Shown piece after piece: positions 1 to 8,549 of a DNA stretch of 64,000 bases. The stretch comes from Sipunculus nudus (taxonomy: Eukaryota > Annelida > Sipuncula > Golfingiida > Sipunculidae). The DNA lies in the NCBI GenBank assembly GCA_026874595.1, contig CM049306.1, positions 107,281,142-107,345,141 of the forward strand, written 5' to 3'. The notes under the pieces are model-generated. The model saw only the letters and a program-made list of their open reading frames with translations, ran no database searches and was not told the origin of the DNA. Position numbers and translations under genes: made by a program. The stretch's first letter is position 1. Each line of letters begins with the position of its first letter.

Positions 1-43
1 TTTCCCGTCGCTGTACAACCTACGGGGTGCAGTCTGACGGTCT
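1..43 (-). CDS. Probable start of next SRCR C-terminal half exon, cut by window edge
   Basis: A polypyrimidine tract followed by ATGCAG (AG at 45-44) precedes an open phase-1 frame reading E-TVRLHPVGCTATG to the window edge. A cysteine followed by TxTG is the expected beginning of the SRCR second half (compare SCSGNE in the exon at 1754-1627), and the phase fits the preceding 691-517 exon. Only 14 residues are visible, so this rests mostly on phase and position. Confidence 0.5.
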
Positions 44-1754
44 CTGCATAAGAAAAATAAATGTTGGAGAAATAATGCTGTTGTTGTTATCGTTATGAAA
101 ATACAAAGCGGTAAGTTGTAAAAAACTTCAAATTTTATGCATTATTGCCTGATCTGGTGCACTGAACATTAACTTCACCTTTTATATTAAGTTATCAAGC
201 CACAAAACTAGTGAACGCTTTATACACAAGTAATATCGGCTTAGAAATGTTAATAGCAAAATAAAACGCTAATTAGGTATATCCATCATTTGGCAACGGA
301 TCATGGCATGGACTTAAAGTGATGGATTATTTTATTTTTTATTTCTATCATTGGGAAAGATGTGAGCCTGGAAATTGAAACCGAGTTAAGGAGAAGAAAC
401 TGATCTTAGAAATAAGGCTTTCATATGATTGACAGTGAAGGAAAACACAAACAGTATTATATATTTGCTTATGCCATTATTTCTGTATTTATTGTAATGA
501 CTTTGCGCTACCGTACCTGTCCTATACAGGTTAAGAAAGGAGTGGCTGTTGCTGCCGAGCTGAGTACACGCTACGCGGGCGTCATTCAAGCTGAACCCGG
601 TATCACACACGTGTCGCCAGGCACTGTTATGCAAAACTTCAAGCAACCCTTGATAGTAAGATACGCCGTGCAACGTACCGCCAGGAACGGGCTGAAAACC
701 AACAAAACATAGTTTCAGTGGCCGGATTATGTCCTTAACCAGTTCATGAACAATCGTTGCGTTCAAGAAAATAAGATAGAATAAATATTGAAAAAATATA
801 AAAATATAAAATATACGTTTATCAAGTCTTTGAAATATTTTAATTATGTGTATAATAAAATGAGCAGTATAATCATTGAGAGCACAGACTTTAAGGCGTG
901 GAACGAATTATACAGGAGCCGATGACATCAGGCCATATTACACATATTTGGTCTTCTTGGATTTGGGCGTTATTCGAGGAGTTAACATTAATATACATAC
1001 CTGCCGGACCAGTGTGGATGTCATACATATACACAGACTACAGTACGGTCTAATACACATTGCTGTGTAAGAGCAATAGTAAGATAAGAGCGAGCGCATA
1101 CGTTATATTGTCTTGTGACAAACATAGATTGATGTATATTAAATAAAAAATCCCCAACATTCAGAATAAGATTCATGATATCACGTCTTAACCTCAGAAC
1201 CTCTGCATAAAGGTCATGCACGTATGGACCCCTTGTATGTCTGTCTGTTTATTTTCTGGTCTGCTTATATTTTTACCAGGTTTACGTAATAAGAAAACTA
1301 ACTACTTTACTCTTTATTTTAACTTCGTGTGAGGGGCACATGACCCAGGCAAGGAAACTATATTGCTGATGCACATGAACAGATATATTTTTTCTTCATT
1401 GGTGTTTCCACATTTTGTTAATATCTCAGGGAAGATATATGGATCTTGGTGGAAAAAACAGGTATAACAAAGGCTTGTGTATATATTAATAATAATAATA
1501 ATAATAATAATAAAGATACTTACAATTATTATAATTGTTATTTTTTTATTGCTAGACATAGAGTAAGACGGTTATGCCTTGGTTGGGGTACGGGCTCTAT
1601 TGAGCGCCTGACCACAGATACCGTACCTGTGATACTCTGTAAGAACAGGTGATGGAGACCGCATGGTTGCTTTCGCAGTACCCAGTCCTTCTGGCGCAAT
1701 GAGACAGATGAGCCTCGTTTCCGCTGCAGGAAGCTACATCGTACCCATACCTGT
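1..1754 (-). CDS. SRCR-domain protein gene, partial (three exons visible)
   Basis: The visible exons are 1754-1627, 691-517 and 43 to the window edge, read on the minus strand. SRCR domains are extracellular, disulfide-bonded ligand-binding modules of scavenger receptors and secreted pattern-recognition proteins. The first exon encodes a C-terminal half-domain, the second the N-terminal half of the next domain, and the third appears to begin its C-terminal half. Phases run 1-0, 0-1, 1, so each domain is built from two exons with a phase-0 boundary between domains; this is the pattern of tandem SRCR arrays. All junctions have AG/GT. The N-terminal half of the first domain was not found between 1755 and the lectin 3' end at 2335, so the upstream part is either farther away, lost or too divergent. 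The gene continues left of the window. The family call is firm; whether the gene is intact is unknown. Confidence 0.7.
517..691 (-). CDS. SRCR exon, N-terminal half-domain
   Basis: This 175-bp exon is entered in phase 0 after GGTTTTCAG (AG at 693-692) and left in phase 1 at ACAG|GTACGG (GT at 516-515). It encodes YYQGLLEVLHNSAWRHVCDT followed by GFSLNDARVACTQLGS, the canonical opening of an SRCR domain: G-x-x-E-V-x-H-N-x-x-W-x-x-V-C-D-x-G-F, then NDA-x-V-x-C-x-Q-L-G. The usual GTVCDD is RHVCDT here, a mild divergence. The opposite strand also has an open frame, but it has no family motif. Confidence 0.8.
1487..1513. repeat. (TAA)n microsatellite
   Basis: About nine TAA units lie in the intron between the two complete SRCR exons. 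Confidence 0.9.
1627..1754 (-). CDS. SRCR exon, C-terminal half-domain
   Basis: This 128-bp exon sits between a TTTCAG acceptor (AG at 1756-1755) and a CACAG|GTACGG donor (GT at 1626-1625). Entered in phase 1, it reads ...YGYDVASCSGNEAHLSHCAR and then RTGYCESNHAVSITCSYRVSQ. The four cysteines and the SCSGNE..LSHC...AVSITC pattern match the second half of SRCR domains. It leaves in phase 0, compatible with the exon at 691-517. Confidence 0.75.
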
Positions 1755-2334
1755 CTGAAAGTTAGCAACAACAAGGAATAAACCTCAAGCTATAAGGCAT
1801 GGATCTAATAAAATTTTGAAAATTTTCAACCTTGCTATGGATGATATTACTGTAATGTTAAAGTATTTCAGAAATGTACCTGTCACAATTTTGAAAAAAA
1901 AATTCCCGACTAATTTTTAAAGTTTGTAGGCTAGAATGGATTTAAATGGCAAGATGAACATTTAACCCCCTTCTCTGTTGGTATTCCAAGAAAATACACA
2001 CTTTTTCTAATGCAATATTTTAATGAGCTGCTGGAAAAGACAACAACCATGATCAGAAATTTTAATGTTCTGTAAAACTGACCATGATACCAACGTGTAT
2101 GAAACACGTGTATATATCTGCATGTACACAGTTTTGTAAAACATTATAGACAACTTTTAAGCTTACAAATGAAAATAAAAAACATTAAAGAGTCCAATCA
2201 TACACGAGTGGGCTAAGGACATGGTATGTGATTCTTAAACAAACACAATTGACCTAGTTTTGTGGAACAGAATTGTGTTATAAAAAGATCCTATATTTTC
2301 TGTGCAGAAACTTAATGAGAAAGACTTTTGTACA

Positions 2335-2340
2335 TTTATT
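2335..2340 (-). promoter_or_regulatory. Polyadenylation signal of the lectin gene
   Basis: TTTATT on the plus strand (AATAAA on the minus strand) lies about 31 bp downstream of the lectin stop codon. It supports 2371 as the natural 3' end of the coding region. Confidence 0.6.
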
Positions 2341-2370
2341 ATTTCAGAAGTTTATGTAGCTATAACGAGG

Positions 2371-2577
2371 CTAGCACTTCAGATTGTTTCCAAGTAACAT
2401 ATAAATGAGCTCCTGATTTCTGATGAGCTTACTGCTGGGTTTGGAGCAGACTGAATGCAGAGTAGCGTCACACTTGTTGTCGTTCCATCTTCCATTTAGC
2501 GAATCCACACAGTCCTCATGAATGAAAAACCAGCCGCCGTCATTTGGTTCCCCTGACGCCCATCTATAAAACGTGGC
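2371..2577 (-). CDS. Lectin exon 5: sugar-binding half of CTLD and stop
   Basis: The exon starts after CCTGTACAG (AG at 2579-2578) in phase 0 and encodes TFYRWASGEPNDGGWFF, then RWNDNKCDATLHSVC, with EPN and WND ligand motifs and the last three core cysteines. It ends in TAG at 2373-2371, 31 bp before an AATAAA. A good cryptic donor, CAGCA|GTAAGC (GT at 2432-2431), lies just after the last cysteine and would leave in phase 1. Confidence 0.88.
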   Translation of the reverse strand, partial: ATFYRWASGEPNDGGWFFIHEDCVDSLNGRWNDNKCDATLHSVCSKPSSKLIRNQELIYMLLGNNLKC

Positions 2578-3199
2578 CTGTACAGGAGAGGAATAAATTT
2601 CAAACCAGAGGATTACCAATGCAACGATGTAGTTTCTGTAAATATGATACAACGTGGATCAATATTACTAGCAATAGCCAATGTAAAAATTAAAATAATT
2701 TTTTTTTGAAAAAAAAAAAAAATAGACAGTCACAAGTTTGGATTAAAAGGTATACAGCGACCCCTTAAGTGTAGGTTTTCTGATTTGGTCTTGAACCAAG
2801 TCTTGTTCTTGACCAAAAAAAAGCGAATTTCTATGACGTTTGACTGATCATGAGAAGTAAATCCACATTGGAGAGAGTGCCAGAGCATTCAGGGACGTAT
2901 AAAATATGCAGACCGTAAACAACGTTTAAACCCCTTTTTGCTTCAATCTAAGATTGCAAACTTGAAAATTGAGTATCACCCAGCAAAGCAAAATAGATGT
3001 TAGAAACAAAAATCATAGAATCAAAATGTACATGCTATTAACACACATGAACCGAAGAAGCTCCCTCTAAATTTTTAGATATAAATTAATCATTTAAATG
3101 AATAAGATGTAATATTTAATACCTCATTTAAAAAAGGACATGTCAAATTGTATCACACCATATATCTCCTCAGTGAAACCACATACGATGTCTTATATC

Positions 3200-3275
<76 letters not shown>

Positions 3276-3606
3276 TTACGGTTTACCATTTTTGATAATT
3301 TATCTAACTGACTTTATGCTCTCAAGTTTATATTTTTTTAACAAATGGAACATGTTTGTATAGGTTATGGCTATATTTAAAGATGTACATAAAATGTAAC
3401 CATATCTTTGTTTAGAATTCTTCGCGATCAATAACAAGAGAAAAGCGGAGACGTCTTGTCTGGAAAATAGAGTTTATTAATAGTGCTTACGTCTGTAACC
3501 CGTTCTTTATGTATAAATGTCCAGTATGTTCCCAGTATAGATGAGATATACATCATCTGCAACCGGCTGGTTTCATATTTTAAATAACTTGGTGGCCATG
3601 TATGTA

Positions 3607-3670
<64 letters not shown>

Positions 3671-5588
3671 AAGGCCCAGATTGCGATCTGGACGGATCTT
3701 AGATCTGTCGAGCCTAGATTGCGATCGCAGTTTAGTCCGGCCCAGACTGCGATCCTGTCTTTCTTCCTTCAGGATCGCAATCTGGACTGGACAGATCTAA
3801 GATCTGTCCAGTCAAGATTGCAATCCTAAACTTGACCAGCCCATATTGCGATCCATGCTATCCAAGTGTTTCAGCTTGTTAATTTATAGTTATTTTAAAA
3901 TTAAAAAAAAAATAATATATGTAAAAATTTTAAAATTTTACTCAGACAAGTACTGATTAAATATGTCAATATGTTTCACTAATAATATTAAGACTCGTGG
4001 CTGTATCAGCTGTCACAAGACTATGTTAATAATCAAAATCTGTATTGCTGGTTCCTCAATTCATGTTAATAAAATTAAACTTGCCGATCTCTAGTTTTCT
4101 CCTTGTACAATTTATAGGGTGTTCTTATGCTTGAGTTATTTTTATTCTTATAATGGTTTCATAGCTGAGATTGCTTTTAATATTTTTTTCATTTTTTTAA
4201 AATAAAAATATTTAAATATGATAAAAAAATCAGATCTTAGACAAGTTCTCTTTATGATTACTGTAATGTTGATAATTGTCATAAGACTTTTGCTATGTGC
4301 TTAGATTGATATGAAAGTAGTCCAAAGTGAATATAATAGTTTTATGTTCAAATATAAATTAAAGCCATAAAACCAGGTACCTATGATCATTATGATCATA
4401 CTTATGATCAATTTGTGAAATTAGTAAATTCTGGATTCTCAAGAACTTTTTTTTGCTGAAACTGAATAAATACCAGACATGATAAGAATACTTTGCAAAT
4501 ATATTTGAATGCAAATATGAAAATACGTACTCCATAATTTCATGCATAAAAATAGGAATGAGGTATAAATGAAAGTATTTGATTACAAATGCAAATACTT
4601 TCAAAATGTGATCATGAATGTATTCATGAATATATTTTATAATATTATTTTAATAATCATTTATTTCAATTATATTATTAAAAGATCTTTTCATATGATG
4701 CTGTTATTATTTTTAATTTAAATTATATTTGACACAATATTTGTTTTTAATTTATAATAAATAGTTATATTATTTAAGTTTTATTCTTGGGTAGGAATAA
4801 CCAGTAATTTTTAGATCAAAGTTCTCATTTGTTAAAATCAGAATTACAAGACTGATAATGGACAGGTTTTTTTTCAAATAATTCTACTGCAATGTAGATA
4901 AAGTTATATGGCCAAGTCAAAACGAATGTGAAAACGGCACACCATTTCCAACTGTATATAATATAAATGACATCAATCCTCTTCCCTGTCTCCAAGGATA
5001 TTATCATAATCTTGCATAACTTGAGTTAAACACCATCAGCTCATAATACAGCTTATATTACCACACAAAACCTGCACTTGCCTACCTCCTCTTCCAAATC
5101 ATATTTTGTGAGCATATAAAACCCATGGGTTCCTTGTTACCTTTTTTCAACAACCATGCAATACTAAATGAGTTGGTGAAACATCCCATGTTTCATTCCT
5201 GTGATATGAAGGAGTGAAAATTGCCTTTCTGTATTATAATTGTATTAATTATGGGAAAATGGTACATTGCAATACCAAATGAGATGGTAAAACAACCAAT
5301 GTTTCACTCATGAGATTGTAAAAGCATGGATCGCAATATGGGCTGGTCAAGTTTAGGATCGCAATCTCGGCTGGACTGATCTTAGATCTGTCCAGACCAG
5401 ATTGCAATCCTGAAGCAAGAAAGACAGGATCCCAGTCTGGGCCGGACTAAACTGCGATCGCAATCTAGGCTGGACGGATCTAAGATCTGGCCAGCCTGGA
5501 TTGCGATCGCAGTTTGGGCCAGCCTGAACTGCAATCGCAATTTGGGCTGGACAGATCTAAGATCCGTCCAGATCGTGATCTGGGCCTT

Positions 5589-5651
<63 letters not shown>

Positions 5652-6116
5652 TTAATCTTCTAATAATTGATACTATTAGCTTTCAAAAAAAGATGTGTCT
5701 CCCGTTAGTCTCAGAGCGGCGTGGATTTGGGTGATCGGGGTGGGTGTGGGCGGGGTAGGGGTCGTGACCCCGGCTTGTGAACTTTACCCATTGATGAACT
5801 GTAGATCCACTTCCTGCCTGGGTTGTTTTGTAACTAGGTTGTATGACATGGCAGGTTCTGACTTACCCTTTGGCCGCTGCCGTATACATATGTACCCTCA
5901 TTTGCCATGTCGTTCAACAAAATCCAAATTTTATGTCCTCCCACCATTCTAGATATGAAGCTACAATTGTTTTACAAAAATCAGAATAAATAAACACAAG
6001 AGTGTAATGACATCTAATAACAGAAAAAGAAAACAGGTAAATTTAGAAAGGACAATATCAGTAAAGACTAAAATATAATTAGTACTCATTATTTCCAAAA
6101 AAAGAGACTGAATATG

Positions 6117-6181
<65 letters not shown>

Positions 6182-7250
6182 TATATATATGATGTATAAT
6201 TTCTTAATGTATTATCTGTGTGCTTACAAATATACAGCGTGTTGTTAATTGATTATAATTTTTAAGGAACAAAAGCATGCCTTTAAATATCACCTTAACA
6301 GAGATTCGACTTGATCAAGAATGAGTTTAAAATCGTTTGCTGTATATATCAGTAGTATTCTAACTCTAAATTATATATTTTCCGTTCCTGGTCCCTTTCA
6401 CATTATACCTTTTCCTGTTTGGACGTTTTTGAGTTTACCTGTTCTCATCATCGTTCATTATCTTTGTTAAATCTCCTCCCAGCGTTTGGCAATGGCTCCG
6501 TGCACTTGCCCAGCTTCTAGCTAGGCGATTGTGGTAGTAACAGTATCCCCTGAAGAAGTGCCACCATGGGTCGCAGTCTGTAGCAACAAAATGAAAGGTT
6601 ATCTTCACTGGCAATGTGTTAAATGTGATTTCTTCATCTCTATATATTCCCGGCCTTTTCGCCATATTAAAACGTGTAAAATAAAATATAGTCAGATGAT
6701 ACAAATCCGGATGTATATTCGAACAGAGAAACAACTTCAGTACTAATTAAGAGTCTGCCCTTGGACATCGTATTTCGAAAATGAAATATCGTCCAACTAA
6801 GACGCTATATGTTAATATGCTAAAACAATATAGAAAAACAACAATGTACTTAATCTGGTTCTCTTAAATTTATCTGTATACCAATGTATAGATCAGAATT
6901 TTTTTTATTGAAAATAAGTCACAAAAGATTCAAATATAACAGACTTAACATAAGAAACATGACATAAATCATACAAAACCTGGCATGAGAACAGCGTACA
7001 AGAACATGCATGACAAACAAAACACTAAAACCTTATTACATAACTAATTCTCCAGTTATTATAACTGTCATATTATTAAGTCTTTTCATTCAATTAACCT
7101 TTATTTTTTTAAATCGGGATGTAACATAGCAGTTTTAACCATTTCTTATAAAGCTGAGGGAGCTTTCCTCTTTTTGTTGCTATCATTTTTCTATTGTCCA
7201 GACTTCATTAATGAATGACAGGAAGCCTTTGCACGTTGGTTCTTTTTATA

Positions 7251-7294
<44 letters not shown>

Positions 7295-7307
7295 ATATAT
7301 ATATATA

Positions 7308-7363
<56 letters not shown>

Positions 7364-8136
7364 GTAACTAAAGAAAGAACATTTATCCAAACATGTTCAC
7401 TATTGCTAAGTAGTACATTGCTATCTGTCGGTTTCAATGTTAATTCCCGAGAGGATTGCTCTTTGAAAAATCCTTGAATGTCCGACCATAAACTTATGGT
7501 GAATGGACATTCCCAAAAAATGTGCATGAGTGATTCATCTGTTCCTTTACAAAAAGTGCGTTTATTTGTATCAATTATATTTATTTTGAAGAGAAAAGGG
7601 TTCAAAGTAAGCCTTGTATATAGGATCAAAAATGTTTAAAATATAACTGATTAATATCTTGTGATGGATTTAGCTTCCGTAGTTTTCTAAAAATATACAA
7701 TTAAGTGTGACCTTACTTGTATGTTCAGCGCCTCCTGTGACCCTTAGTGGGACGTGGTTTTCTGGCGATGAGTATTGGCAGGCAGGGCGACTTGATGACG
7801 GCAGAGTTCCCACGTTTGTATCACACACATAGTTAAACGTTGAGTTTTCATTGATGACTGTCCCACGAATGACCTCTCTCACGTTTATCAAACGAAGGTC
7901 TCCATCATTCAGCTGTAATACATAAACTCAACAAACTTACGGGAGCACGACAATAAATCGAGAATTATTTTTACGGCCTCCGTTATATAATGCTAACTCG
8001 TCTTATTCTCCACCTGAGTAAGTACACCTGCAGAGTTCTAGGGGAGTTAGAGGCCGCATTGGTTAAATAGAACACGGCTCGTTTAATATATTATTTATTA
8101 AATATATATTTTAAAATTTGCCTCAAACTGATCTTC

Positions 8137-8208
<72 letters not shown>

Positions 8209-8504
8209 TAACTTTGAGTCATCTCCCCCTCCCTTGAAGATAGATTGACGCCACTGCAGGCGCCAGACTACTAAGCGCCCTGAGAAAGCCAACTGATTCA
8301 TGGCCTTGTAAGATTTTAAGAAAAATCTTTTGCAGGAAAATGAATGGTACGACAAGGCTAAACTGCTCGAAGATATTTTTGCGAATGAGGAGAAAGTACA
8401 TAATGTATATACCGCTGTACTGGTATTGATACTCAGAGAGGCATACTGACCGCGGAGACCAGGCCGGCCGTGAGCATGAGGAGTCCTGCTAGGTGACCAA
8501 ACAT
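2371..8504 (-). CDS. Secreted C-type lectin, complete five-exon gene
   Basis: Exons are 8504-8451, 7912-7717, 6577-6439, 5948-5867 and 2577-2371 (minus strand), totalling 678 nt or 225 residues plus stop. All introns are GT-AG and phases match (0, 1, 2, 0). Residues 1-18 are a signal peptide. Residues 19-83 form a short spacer with C48, C63 and an N-glycosylation sequon at N41. Residues 85-201 are a long-form C-type lectin domain with cysteines 85, 96, 113, 180, 193 and 201 in the canonical C1-C2, C3-C6, C4-C5 arrangement. EPN (167-169) and WND (188-190) are the calcium and sugar ligands expected for mannose-type binding. The protein is probably a secreted innate-immune or mucosal lectin. The usual WIGL core is WILL (residues 138-141), an unusual G to L change. 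The start was chosen for the signal peptide and the TATA-like box just upstream. The exact sugar specificity is inferred from the EPN motif only. Confidence 0.85.
3203..3267. repeat. (TA)n array, lectin intron 4
   Basis: About 32 TA units. The YIYIYI open frames over it are artefacts of the dinucleotide. Confidence 0.95.
3611..3667. repeat. (TA)n array abutting left end of inverted-repeat element
   Basis: About 28 TA units, ending exactly where the inverted-repeat arm begins. Confidence 0.95.
3667..5592. mobile_element. 1.9-kb element with long inverted repeats, flanked by TA arrays
   Basis: The left arm (3667-3858) and right arm (about 5325-5592) are inverted copies, both ending in TGTCAAGGCC... 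outward. The right arm is about 75 bp longer because of an extra internal subrepeat. Subrepeats contain near-palindromes such as GACAGATCTAAGATCTGTC and GCGATCGCA-type blocks. The AT-rich interior, about 3900-5146, is collinear with the tail half of the dispersed repeat copy at 53245-55829, ending in the same CCATGGG...CTTGTT motif. A roughly 118-bp tandem duplication lies at about 5155-5320. No transposase frame is present, so it is non-autonomous or composite. Confidence 0.75.
5592..5648. repeat. (TA)n array abutting right end of inverted-repeat element
   Basis: About 28 TA units, beginning exactly at the outer end of the right inverted-repeat arm. Its length nearly equals that of the left array. 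Confidence 0.95.
5867..5948 (-). CDS. Lectin exon 4: CTLD core strand (WILL variant)
   Basis: This small 82-bp exon begins after ATATCTAG (AG at 5950-5949) and ends at CAAAGG|GTAAGT (GT at 5866-5865). It reads HKIWILLNDMANEGTYVYGS, which aligns with the WIGLNDxxxEGTYVYxSG core of CTLDs. It exactly fills the phase gap (2 in, 0 out) between exons 3 and 5. It is too short to appear as a long open frame but is required for a complete domain. Confidence 0.82.
6120..6191. repeat. (TA)n array, lectin intron 3
   Basis: TA array with one AA interruption near 6177. Confidence 0.95.
6439..6577 (-). CDS. Lectin exon 3: first third of CTLD
   Basis: This 139-bp exon lies between TGCTACAG (AG at 6579-6578) and AACAG|GTAAAC (GT at 6438-6437). 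It encodes NCDPWWHFFRGYCYYHNRLA and SWASARSHCQTLGGDLTKI, the standard start of a long-form CTLD with an N-terminal hairpin cysteine pair and the first core cysteine. Entry phase 1, exit phase 2. Confidence 0.88.
6898..7715 (-). mobile_element. L1/Tx1-like LINE 3' end, 5'-truncated and broken
   Basis: On the minus strand the segment 7640-7364 encodes RLTLNPFLFKINIIDTNKRT then FCKGTDESLMHIFWECPFTI, the cysteine/histidine zinc-knuckle found after the reverse transcriptase of L1-type LINEs. After an internal TA array, the C-terminal tail continues as VWTIEK and, one frame over, MIATKRGKLPQLYKKWLK with a stop at about 7113. The 3' end is an A-rich tail near 6898-6915 containing AATAAA. The frameshift and TA expansion show it is dead. 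It lies in lectin intron 2, in the same orientation as the gene; the upstream boundary near exon 2 is approximate. Confidence 0.7.
7256..7361. repeat. Compound (TA)n array inside LINE remnant
   Basis: Two TA tracts separated by short interruptions (near 7288-7310) split the LINE coding remnant. Confidence 0.93.
7717..7912 (-). CDS. Lectin exon 2: spacer segment
   Basis: This 196-bp exon follows ATTACAG (AG at 7914-7913) in phase 0 and ends at CATACAA|GTAAGG (GT at 7716-7715) in phase 1. It encodes a 65-residue segment between signal peptide and CTLD with two cysteines and one N-S-T sequon. I do not recognise a named domain in it; it could be a small disulfide-stapled stalk. Confidence 0.7.
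8138..8206. repeat. (TA)n array, lectin intron 1
   Basis: About 34 TA units. Confidence 0.95.
8451..8504 (-). CDS. Lectin exon 1: signal peptide
   Basis: ATG at 8504-8502 opens MFGHLAGLLMLTAGLVSA, a short hydrophobic leader ending in a typical A-x-A-like cleavage site. The donor GCG|GTCAGT (GT at 8450-8449) ends the exon in phase 0. Confidence 0.8.
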
Positions 8505-8535
8505 TTTGCCTTATACCTTCCTTCCCAGTCTACCA

Positions 8536-8548
8536 GTATATAAATATA
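8536..8548 (-). promoter_or_regulatory. TATA-like box of the lectin gene
   Basis: The minus strand reads TATATTTATATAC about 32-44 bp before the ATG. This is a suitable core-promoter position if the 5' leader is very short. The composition of the region makes chance TATA matches common. Confidence 0.35.
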
Positions 8549-8549
8549 T

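Noticed and set aside
3148-3363. Open frames rich in YIYIYI or IYIYIY over TA arrays (also near 3602-3829, 7211-7629, 8098-8355, 33592-33867, 35088-35370 and 47214-47537)
   Set aside because: These are translations of TA/GA dinucleotide arrays, not proteins. Only the LINE zinc-knuckle part at 7640-7364 is meaningful.
3540-3590. Minus-strand VADDVYL, resembling an RT catalytic motif
   Set aside because: The frame closes after a few codons and no other RT motif lies at the expected spacing; judged chance.
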